8,020 bases of DNA from Fretibacter sp964410285 (GTDB taxonomy: Bacteria > Pseudomonadota > Alphaproteobacteria > Caulobacterales > Maricaulaceae). Shown here piece by piece: positions 1-3,794 of the stretch. Numbering within the stretch: position 1 is the first letter of the stretch; each line of letters begins with the position of its first letter. The DNA lies in assembly GCA_964410285.1 (NCBI GenBank), contig CAYPFR010000018.1, positions 1 to 8,020 on the forward strand, written 5' to 3'. The translations under genes were made by a program, and so were the position numbers. The notes under the pieces are model-generated. The model was not told where the DNA came from. It made no database searches and saw only the letters and a program-made list of their open reading frames with translations.

Positions 1-116
1 TGAATATCAACGTCGAGCTTATCGTGCCTATCGCGATGGAAGAAAAGCTCCGCTTCGCGATCCGCGAAGGTGGCCGCACAGTCGGCGCCGGCGTCGTCGG
101 GAAAATTACTGAGTAG
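1..116 (+). CDS. tuf: Elongation factor Tu, C-terminal 37 residues (5' truncated by window)
   Basis: The frame that opens at base 3 reads 37 residues to a TAG at 114-116. It contains RFAIREGGRTVGAGVV, the hallmark C-terminal strand of EF-Tu domain 3, preceded by VELIVPIAMEEKL. EF-Tu is the GTPase that carries aminoacyl-tRNA to the ribosomal A site in the cytoplasm. Domain 3 contacts the tRNA T stem and EF-Ts. The GTPase domain lies upstream of the window and cannot be checked. Compared with the E. coli ending, the tail GKITE and the EEK before LRF differ slightly, but the motif is intact. No T-rich terminator follows before the tRNA gene 47 bases downstream, so co-transcription with tRNA-Trp is likely. 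The tuf-trnW-secE-nusG order is common in Alphaproteobacteria. Identity is firm; whether this is the only tuf copy is unknown. Confidence 0.95.
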   Translation, partial: NINVELIVPIAMEEKLRFAIREGGRTVGAGVVGKITE

Positions 117-163
117 GCGCCAAGCTACATAGCGGGCCTTGGGTCTGCGGGCCGGCAGGCCAT

Positions 164-239
164 AGGGGTGTAGCTCAGTTGGTAGAGCATCGGTCTCCAA
201 AACCGAGGGTCGGGGGTTCGAGTCCCTCCGCCCCTGCCA
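164..239 (+). tRNA. trnW: tRNA-Trp (anticodon CCA)
   Basis: The 76-base sequence folds into a full cloverleaf. The 7-bp acceptor stem pairs AGGGGTG (164-170) with CGCCCCT (229-235), with one G.U pair. The D arm is GCTC/GAGC with the loop AGTTGGTA. The anticodon stem TCGGT/ACCGA encloses CTCCAAA, placing the anticodon CCA at 197-199. The T arm GGGGG/CCCTC holds the loop TTCGAGT. The discriminator base is G236, as expected for bacterial tRNA-Trp, and the CCA end (237-239) is encoded. It reads the UGG codon. It lies between tuf and secE and is probably cut from a tuf-trnW (and possibly longer) transcript. Confidence 0.97.
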
Positions 240-270
240 GTCAGCCCCAGCCAAGTGGCTAGCCAATGCC

Positions 271-298
271 TTGACAATAGTGTCAGGGAGATTAGACG
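271..298 (+). promoter_or_regulatory. Candidate promoter for secE-nusG overlapping an inverted repeat
   Basis: A perfect -35 hexamer TTGACA lies at 271-276. With a 16-base spacer the -10 would be TAGACG (293-298), which matches the sigma-70 consensus at only three positions, so the promoter call rests mainly on the -35. The same -35 is part of a perfect inverted repeat, TGACA-ATAG-TGTCA (272-285), which could be an operator. Initiation would fall near 304-306, just past the 5' arm of the hairpin described next. A 10-base palindrome, TGGCTAGCCA, lies just upstream at 256-265. Confidence 0.35.
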
Positions 299-330
299 CG
301 GGAACCGGTGAAAATCGGCCCCCGCGTTTT
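297..330 (+). terminator. Terminator-like hairpin directly before the secE ribosome binding site
   Basis: CGCGGG (297-302) pairs perfectly with CCCGCG (321-326), and CCG (305-307) can pair with CGG (316-318) inside after a 2x2 internal loop. TTTT follows at 327-330. It resembles a Rho-independent terminator, though the T tract is short. The secE Shine-Dalgarno GGAG (331-334) begins on the next base. Any transcript entering secE from tuf-trnW would contain the whole hairpin. It could end tuf-trnW transcripts, attenuate readthrough into secE, or only shape the 5' end of the secE message. Confidence 0.45.
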
Positions 331-343
331 GGAGTTTTAAAAA

Positions 344-628
344 ATGCCAAAGAGCAAGAAGCGTAAAACTGCAAAGAACCGGAAGGCACAAGCCGCGCAG
401 CCGACAGCACCTGTCGAGCCGTCGGCCATGATGCCGAAGGTTGGGCCCGTTAAATATGTTGGCCAAGTGCGCCAAGAAATGCGCAAGGTTGTTTGGCCAA
501 CTCAGCGCGAGACGGTTGTGACCACGATTTTGGTTATGGTCATGGTGATCCTGATGGGCGCCTTCTTCTTTGTGGTGGATATGATTGTCTCTGCGGGCGT
601 GCAGTTCTTTATTGGATTAGGAAGTTAG
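344..628 (+). CDS. secE: Preprotein translocase subunit SecE
   Basis: SecE clamps the two halves of SecY in the inner-membrane SecYEG channel for protein export. The 94-residue product has the family signature at residues 47-57 (RKVVWPTQRET). One hydrophobic membrane segment follows at about 58-79, then a short hydrophobic C-terminal stretch; D79 sits at the usual place at the end of the membrane helix. The protein is longer than minimal single-span SecE (about 60-65 residues) because of an N-terminal extension: a very basic stretch in residues 3-14 and an Ala/Pro linker to about residue 30. The start is set by GGAG at 331-334, 9 bases upstream. Internal ATGs at 428 and 431 have no such site. 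nusG begins 2 bases after the stop, a nearly universal pairing. Identity is firm; the role of the basic tail is unknown. Confidence 0.95.
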   Translation: MPKSKKRKTAKNRKAQAAQPTAPVEPSAMMPKVGPVKYVGQVRQEMRKVVWPTQRETVVTTILVMVMVILMGAFFFVVDMIVSAGVQFFIGLGS

Positions 629-630
629 AA

Positions 631-1161
631 ATGGCCCATCGTTGGTATATCGTTCAGGCTTACTCCAATTTCGAGAAGCATGTTCAAAAGTCGATTGAGC
701 GCGAAGCTGCTGAAAAGGGGCTTGAGGATTTGTTTGAAGAAATCCTTGTGCCGACAGAATCTGTTGTGGAAGTGCGCAAGGGCCGCAAAATCGAAAGCGA
801 ACGAAAATTTTTCCCGGGTTATGTTCTGGTAAAGGTCGATCTAACAGATCAGGCCTATCACCTGATTAAAAACACGCCCAAGGTTACTGGATTTCTCGGC
901 TCGGCGACGCGTCCTATGCCGGTATCCGACAAAGAGGTCGAACGCATTGTGGGCCGCATACAAGAGGGCGTGGATGCGCCGCGTCCGCTTATTACCTTCG
1001 AGGTTGGCGAGATTGTCAAAGTCGTCGATGGCTCCTTTGCGAGCTTTAACGGCAGCGTCGAGAGCATTGATGAAGAAAACGCACGTCTTAATGTGCTGAT
1101 TAATATTTTTGGCCGGCCAACGCCGGTTGAACTTGAATATTCACAGGTCGAAAAGTCCTGA
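631..1161 (+). CDS. nusG: Transcription elongation and termination/antitermination factor NusG
   Basis: NusG binds the RNA polymerase clamp and raises processivity. Through its KOW domain it contacts either Rho or ribosomal protein S10. The product is 176 residues, normal for the family. The NGN domain spans about residues 4-112 and begins RWYIVQAYSNFEKHV; its FFPGYVLVK core is at 60-68. The C-terminal KOW domain runs from about 124 to 172 (GEIVKVVDGSFASFNG, then IFGRPTPVELEYSQVEK). A common form of the KOW loop reads DGPFADFNG, so this one carries S where P is usual. The start at 631 has AGGAAG (619-624) six bases upstream, inside the end of secE. The same frame is open back to 493, but that start would overlap secE by over 130 bases and has no family support. 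It lies in the same transcription unit as secE. Confidence 0.97.
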   Translation: MAHRWYIVQAYSNFEKHVQKSIEREAAEKGLEDLFEEILVPTESVVEVRKGRKIESERKFFPGYVLVKVDLTDQAYHLIKNTPKVTGFLGSATRPMPVSDKEVERIVGRIQEGVDAPRPLITFEVGEIVKVVDGSFASFNGSVESIDEENARLNVLINIFGRPTPVELEYSQVEKS

Positions 1162-1170
1162 GAATCTAGC

Positions 1171-1218
1171 GTCTGTGGGAGGGTGCATCTAAGTCCATTT
1201 GCGACCCGCACCACGGAC
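1171..1218 (+). promoter_or_regulatory. Candidate ribosomal protein L1 translational operator (rplK leader hairpin)
   Basis: The leader RNA forms a long bulged hairpin. GTCTGTGG (1171-1178) pairs with CCACGGAC (1211-1218), 8 bp with one G.U. After an asymmetric internal loop (GA opposite GCA), GGGTGC (1181-1186) pairs with GC-G-ACCC (1201-1207) with one bulged G. The loop is about 14 bases. In many bacteria L1 represses the L11-L1 message by binding a leader hairpin that mimics its 23S rRNA site in the L1 stalk. The position before rplK, the asymmetric loop and the GTGGGAG...GCGACCC sequences all fit that. The pairing is seen directly; L1 binding is inferred from known systems. It lies about 70 bases before the rplK start. 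Confidence 0.6.
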
Positions 1219-1254
1219 ACCACAACGGTAAGCTTTCGGGCGTGCCAACACATC

Positions 1255-1270
1255 GCAGATGAAAATCTGT
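1255..1270 (+). other. Small GAAA-tetraloop hairpin in the rplK leader
   Basis: GCAGAT (1255-1260) pairs with ATCTGT (1265-1270), six pairs including a terminal G.U, closed by the stable GNRA tetraloop GAAA (1261-1264). It ends 9 bases before the rplK Shine-Dalgarno GGAG (1280-1283), which is 7 bases from the start codon. It may help keep the ribosome entry region exposed or pass on the state of the upstream L1-type hairpin. Confidence 0.35.
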
Positions 1271-1290
1271 AGCCAAAATGGAGTGGAACC

Positions 1291-1719
1291 ATGGCAAAGA
1301 AAATTGCGGGCTTTATTAAGCTCACAATCCCCGCACAAAGTGCGACCCCCGCCCCGCCTCTTGGCCCGGCATTGGGTCAGCGCGGCGTCAATATTATGGA
1401 ATTTACAAAGGCTTTTAATGCCAAGACAGAGAATATCGAGCGCGGCGTACCTACGCCAACGATTATCACTGTCTATCAGGATAAGTCTTTTACGTTCAAA
1501 ACCAAGACGGCTCCGGCGTCCTACTATTTGAAAAAGGCGGCTAAGCTAAAGTCTGGCGCCAATCATCCGGGCCGCGAAGTAGCGGCTACAATCACAATGG
1601 CACAGTGCCGCGAGATTGCAGAGATGAAAATGGTCGATCTGACGGCGAATGATCTGGATGCAGGCGCGCTCATCATTGCGGGCAGTGCCCGTTCAATGGG
1701 CTTTGAGGTGACGGAGTAG
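1291..1719 (+). CDS. rplK: 50S ribosomal protein L11
   Basis: L11 binds the GTPase-associated region of 23S rRNA at the base of the L7/L12 stalk and is needed for factor-dependent GTP hydrolysis and for RelA activation. The 142-residue product has the usual length. The N-terminal domain is about residues 1-72, with the proline-rich segment PAPPLGPALGQRGVNIMEF (20-38) that moves on factor binding. The C-terminal rRNA-binding domain is about 73-142, including PASYYLKKAA and the signature GSARSMGFEV (131-140). The ATG at 1291 is preceded by GGAG (1280-1283). It follows the L1-type leader hairpin and precedes rplA by 3 bases, which fits joint control of L11 and L1. Nothing in the sequence is abnormal. 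Confidence 0.97.
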   Translation: MAKKIAGFIKLTIPAQSATPAPPLGPALGQRGVNIMEFTKAFNAKTENIERGVPTPTIITVYQDKSFTFKTKTAPASYYLKKAAKLKSGANHPGREVAATITMAQCREIAEMKMVDLTANDLDAGALIIAGSARSMGFEVTE

Positions 1720-1722
1720 ATC

Positions 1723-2418
1723 ATGGCGAAAATGGGTAAAAGAATTAAGGCCGGTCGCGCGGCTTATGACAAAAACACTGTCGTGAGCGTCGGCGAGGCG
1801 GTAAAAATCGTCAAAGCTAATGCAACGGCAAAATTTGATGAAACAATCGAACTGGCGATCAATCTGGGTGTTGATCCTCGCCATGCGGACCAAATGGTTC
1901 GCGGTGTGTGTAACCTGCCAAATGGAACAGGCCGCAGCGTACGCGTGGCGGTCTTTGCGAAGGATGCCAAGGCTGAGGAGGCCAAGGCTGCCGGCGCCGA
2001 TGTTGTCGGCGCGGATGATCTGGCGGCGCAAATTCAAGCAGGCGATATGCCGTTTGAACGCGTGATCGCAACGCCTGACATGATGCCGCTTGTTGGCCGC
2101 CTCGGTAAGGTGCTGGGTCCCAAGGGCATGATGCCAAATCCGAAAATTGGCACGGTCACTATGGATGTCGCGAAGGCTGTCTCTGACGCCAAAGGCGGCG
2201 CCGTTGAGTTTCGCGCAGAAAAATCCGGCATTGTTCACGTCGGCGTTGGCAAGGCGAGCTTCTCGCAGGCCAAACTCGAAGAGAACGTCAATGCCCTCAT
2301 TGATGATATCCGTAAAGCCCGCCCCACAGGCGCTAAAGGGACGTATATGAAACGCGTCACTATTAGCTCGACTATGGGCCCAGGCGTGAAAATTGATACA
2401 GCAGTCGCCAAAGGCTAG
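1723..2418 (+). CDS. rplA: 50S ribosomal protein L1
   Basis: L1 forms the mobile L1 stalk with 23S rRNA and helps deacylated tRNA leave the E site. In many bacteria it also represses its own operon. The product has 231 residues, typical for the family. Domain I is made from the N-terminus (to about 70) and the C-terminal part (from about 160). Domain II between them carries the signature GRLGKVLGPKGMMPNPK (125-141). The C-terminal motif STMGPGVKID (216-225) is also intact. C63 in VRGVCNLPNGTGR is at a position more often hydrophobic without sulfur. The start at 1723 has GGAG (1713-1716) inside the end of rplK; a second in-frame ATG at 1732 is less well placed. It ends immediately before the structured rplJ leader. 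Confidence 0.97.
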   Translation: MAKMGKRIKAGRAAYDKNTVVSVGEAVKIVKANATAKFDETIELAINLGVDPRHADQMVRGVCNLPNGTGRSVRVAVFAKDAKAEEAKAAGADVVGADDLAAQIQAGDMPFERVIATPDMMPLVGRLGKVLGPKGMMPNPKIGTVTMDVAKAVSDAKGGAVEFRAEKSGIVHVGVGKASFSQAKLEENVNALIDDIRKARPTGAKGTYMKRVTISSTMGPGVKIDTAVAKG

Positions 2419-2430
2419 CTGAAAAGAATT

Positions 2431-2482
2431 TTGTGTGAAACGGTGTTTCACACGAAGTGCCAGAGAGGCTTGCCTCTTTGGC
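2431..2482 (+). other. Two back-to-back hairpins just after the rplA stop
   Basis: The first hairpin pairs GTGTGAAAC (2433-2441) with GTTTCACAC (2445-2453) around GGT, and extends by one wobble and one A-T pair at its base. The second starts 3 bases later: GCCAGAGAGG (2459-2468) pairs with CCTCTTTGGC (2473-2482) around CTTG, 10 bp with one G.U. Neither is followed by a T tract, so they do not look like Rho-independent terminators. They could be RNase III processing sites or 3'-end protection for the rplK-rplA message, separating it from rplJ-rplL. Confidence 0.5.
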
Positions 2483-2503
2483 TCTGTCCAAGACCACCGG
2501 TGT

Positions 2504-2575
2504 TTGGGTTCTCCCAAGCGTAAGTCCGGCGCAGACAGAGTGAGCACTGATAATTTGCTTGGGTTCGCCTAAGCG
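2504..2575 (+). repeat. Duplicated hairpin sequence in the rplJ leader
   Basis: TTGGGTTCTCCCAAGCG (2504-2520) and TTGGGTTCGCCTAAGCG (2559-2575) match at 15 of 17 bases, 55 bases apart. Each folds: TTGGG/CCCAA around TTCT for the first, and a 7-bp stem (2557-2563 with 2568-2574, one G.U) around the very stable TTCG tetraloop for the second. The differing bases keep both stems paired (C to T gives G.U). The repeat may be two related protein-binding elements or two alternative partners in a switch. Confidence 0.5.
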
Positions 2576-2671
2576 CTGCGTCAGTTCGAGCCCTGCCCTT
2601 CACGGGGGACAGAAACCGCGTCTTGTGTTTGCTTGCAAGCATGAGGGGCATCTTGGAAGACCCTTGCATGG

Positions 2672-2698
2672 TGCGGGGGTCGCAACAGGGAGACCGCA
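2672..2698 (+). promoter_or_regulatory. Hairpin enclosing the rplJ Shine-Dalgarno
   Basis: TGCG (2672-2675) can pair with CGCA (2695-2698), and GTC (2679-2681) with GAC (2692-2694), leaving GGG (2676-2678) bulged. The stem ends on the base before the rplJ ATG, and the Shine-Dalgarno GGGAG (2688-2692) lies in the loop and its closing pair. If formed, it would limit ribosome access and give L10 repression a target. The stem is short and bulged, so its stability is uncertain. Confidence 0.35.
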
Positions 2699-3214
2699 AT
2701 GGATCGCAATCAAAAAGCGGAAATGGTCAAATTGCTGGAAGGCATTTTTGACAATTCCGGATCCGTGGTGATGGCTGAGTATTCAGGCATGACCGTTGCG
2801 GAAATGGAGGACCTGCGGGCCAAGCTCAGAGAGCAAGGCGCAACGGTTCGTGTTGTAAATAATCGTCTCGCTAAAATCGCGCTGAAGGGTCGCCCGGCAG
2901 AAGCCGCCGGCTCTATGCTCACCGGACCTGTGGCTATTGCCTATGCCGATGACATGATTGGCGCGCCAAAAGTGGTCGTGGAATTTGCAAAGGACAATAA
3001 GTTTTTCAATGTCCTTGGCGGTTTTATGGGTGAAGAAATCTTTGACGAAAGCGGCATTGTCGCCTTGTCAAAACTACCTTCACGCGAAGAGCTTATCGGA
3101 ATGGCCGCGCAGCGTTTGCTGGGTCAGGCATCCGAAGTTACACGTCGTCTTATGTCACAGGGCGAAGCGCTTTCTGGCGCGATCGCAGTGATCGAAGAGC
3201 GTGCAGCAGCTTAA
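2699..3214 (+). CDS. rplJ: 50S ribosomal protein L10
   Basis: L10 anchors the L7/L12 dimers to 23S rRNA next to L11, forming the flexible stalk that recruits translational GTPases. The product has 171 residues, the usual size. The N-terminal RNA-binding domain spans about residues 1-125, starting MDRNQKAEMVKLLEGIF and including VVNNRLAKIAL (52-62) and the TGPVAIAYADD segment (75-85). KLPSREELIG (125-134) marks the start of the C-terminal helix, which carries the L7/L12 dimer binding sites to about residue 165. The start at 2699 has AGGGAGA (2687-2693) upstream. It follows the 280-base structured leader and precedes rplL by 56 bases, consistent with translational control of L10-L12 as a unit. 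Confidence 0.97.
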   Translation: MDRNQKAEMVKLLEGIFDNSGSVVMAEYSGMTVAEMEDLRAKLREQGATVRVVNNRLAKIALKGRPAEAAGSMLTGPVAIAYADDMIGAPKVVVEFAKDNKFFNVLGGFMGEEIFDESGIVALSKLPSREELIGMAAQRLLGQASEVTRRLMSQGEALSGAIAVIEERAAA

Positions 3215-3270
3215 TTCACGCACATCCATTCTCGCAAATCGAACTGAACTAAATTTTAAAGGAAACTAAA

Positions 3271-3642
3271 ATGGCTGATGTAAAAAAGCTAGCAGATGAG
3301 CTGATGGGCCTTACCATCCTCGAAGCAAAAGAACTAAATGACATTCTTGAAGAAAACGGCATCAAGGCCGCTGCGGCAGTTGCCGTTGCAGGTCCTGCGG
3401 CTGGCGGCGGCGGCGAAGCTGCGGCTGAGAAGGACGAGTTTGACGTTGTCCTCGCCTCTTTCGGCGGCAATAAAATTGCTGTCATCAAGGAAGTCCGCGG
3501 CATCACAGGTCTTGGCCTGAAAGAAGCCAAGGACCTTGTTGAAGGCGCGCCTAAGCCTGTCAAGGAAGGCGCAACGAAGTCTGAAGCAGAAGACATCAAA
3601 GCCAAGCTGGAAGCAGCTGGCGCGACTGTCGAGCTTAAGTAA
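3271..3642 (+). CDS. rplL: 50S ribosomal protein L7/L12
   Basis: L7/L12 is the multi-copy acidic stalk protein that recruits EF-Tu, EF-G, IF2 and RF3 and stimulates their GTPase activity. The product has 123 residues, normal for the family. Residues 1-32 form the dimerising, L10-binding helical domain. Residues 33-53 are the Ala/Gly-rich hinge, including GPAAGGGGEAAAE. Residues 54-123 form the globular C-terminal domain with the factor-binding face KIAVIKEVRGITGLGLKEAK (68-87). The Shine-Dalgarno AAAGGAAA (3258-3265) is strong, as expected for a protein made in about four copies per L10. The 56-base gap after rplJ shows no clear structure. The stop is followed 8 bases later by the attenuator hairpin. 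Confidence 0.97.
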   Translation: MADVKKLADELMGLTILEAKELNDILEENGIKAAAAVAVAGPAAGGGGEAAAEKDEFDVVLASFGGNKIAVIKEVRGITGLGLKEAKDLVEGAPKPVKEGATKSEAEDIKAKLEAAGATVELK

Positions 3643-3650
3643 GCTCTGCT

Positions 3651-3686
3651 GTGTCCGGCGGCAATGGCTGCCGGACACGCACTTTT
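3651..3686 (+). terminator. rplL-rpoB intergenic terminator/attenuator
   Basis: GTGTCCGGCGGC (3651-3662) pairs with GCTGCCGGACAC (3667-3678), 12 bp with one G.U, around an AATG tetraloop. GCAC follows, then TTTT (3683-3686). This is the strongest hairpin in the window. Its place between rplL and rpoB matches the partial terminator known in E. coli that lowers beta/beta' synthesis relative to ribosomal proteins. The four bases between stem and T run, and the shortness of that run, suggest incomplete termination, which would suit an attenuator. The hairpin is seen; the readthrough level is not knowable from sequence. Confidence 0.75.
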
Positions 3687-3701
3687 ATGGAAGTCAAACC
3701 A

Positions 3702-3720
3702 TAGCTGAGGACCGCAGCTA
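3702..3720 (+). other. Second hairpin between attenuator and rpoB
   Basis: TAGCTG (3702-3707) pairs perfectly with CAGCTA (3715-3720) around a 7-base loop. An alternative, TATGG (3686-3690) with CCATA (3699-3703), overlaps its base, so the two exclude each other. In E. coli an RNase III cleavage region lies between rplL and rpoB, and this could be a counterpart, though the stem is short for RNase III. Confidence 0.35.
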
Positions 3721-3779
3721 AAACGGACAAAGAGATTTATACGGGCTACGAGCTGATCACTCGCCGCCTGAAAAAAAGC

Positions 3780-3786
3780 GGAAAGG
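3780..3786 (+). promoter_or_regulatory. rpoB Shine-Dalgarno that decides the start
   Basis: GGAAAGG (3780-3786) ends 8 bases before the ATG at 3795. An in-frame GTG at 3786 overlaps this site and has no suitable site of its own. The protein from 3795 begins MSLSFTGKKRIRK, matching the usual alphaproteobacterial RpoB N-terminus, so 3795 is preferred. Confidence 0.75.
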
Positions 3787-3794
3787 TGTCTTTA

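Larger units (their letters stand above)
2419..2698 (+). promoter_or_regulatory. Structured rplJ leader, candidate L10(L12) autoregulatory region
   Basis: This 280-base gap has no gene and is dense in RNA structure. In many bacteria L10, complexed with L7/L12, binds the rplJ leader and represses its translation. Two long-range pairings compete for one strand: CTCTGTC (2482-2488) can pair with GACAGAG (2534-2540), while TCTGTCC (2483-2489) can pair with GGACAGA (2607-2613). GGCGCAG (2528-2534) can also pair with CTGCGTC (2576-2582) and is compatible only with the second. Hairpins lie at 2431-2455, 2459-2482, 2504-2517, 2557-2574 and 2640-2670, where CATGAGGG pairs with CCC-T-(TG)-CATG. A perfect 12-base palindrome, TGCTTGCAAGCA, is at 2630-2641. 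The pairings are read directly; the L10 role is inferred from position and known systems. Confidence 0.6.

Noticed and set aside
493..630. Upstream extension of nusG to an ATG at 493
   Set aside because: It would overlap secE over most of this stretch, lacks family support, and the ATG at 631 has a clear Shine-Dalgarno and the conserved RWYIVQ start.
1259..1531. 90-codon open frame starting in the rplK leader
   Set aside because: Out of frame with rplK and overlapping most of it; Ser/Arg-rich translation typical of a shifted frame.
1693..2547. 284-codon open frame on the minus strand
   Set aside because: It lies opposite rplA, a certain gene. The translation has no recognisable family and it has no spacer or ribosome site of its own; it is a shadow of codon bias.
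2630..2641. Perfect palindrome TGCTTGCAAGCA considered as a protein-binding operator
   Set aside because: It lies far inside the rplJ leader without nearby promoter elements; as RNA its centre leaves no usable loop for the full stem. Noted only as part of the leader.
2748..2753. Perfect TTGACA in the start of rplJ
   Set aside because: Within coding sequence, with no -10-like hexamer at 16-18 bases. Not supported as a promoter.
3687..3704. Five-codon frame ATG GAA GTC AAA CCA TAG between rplL and rpoB
   Set aside because: It has no Shine-Dalgarno and lies in hairpin-forming sequence after the attenuator; a chance occurrence is the simplest reading.
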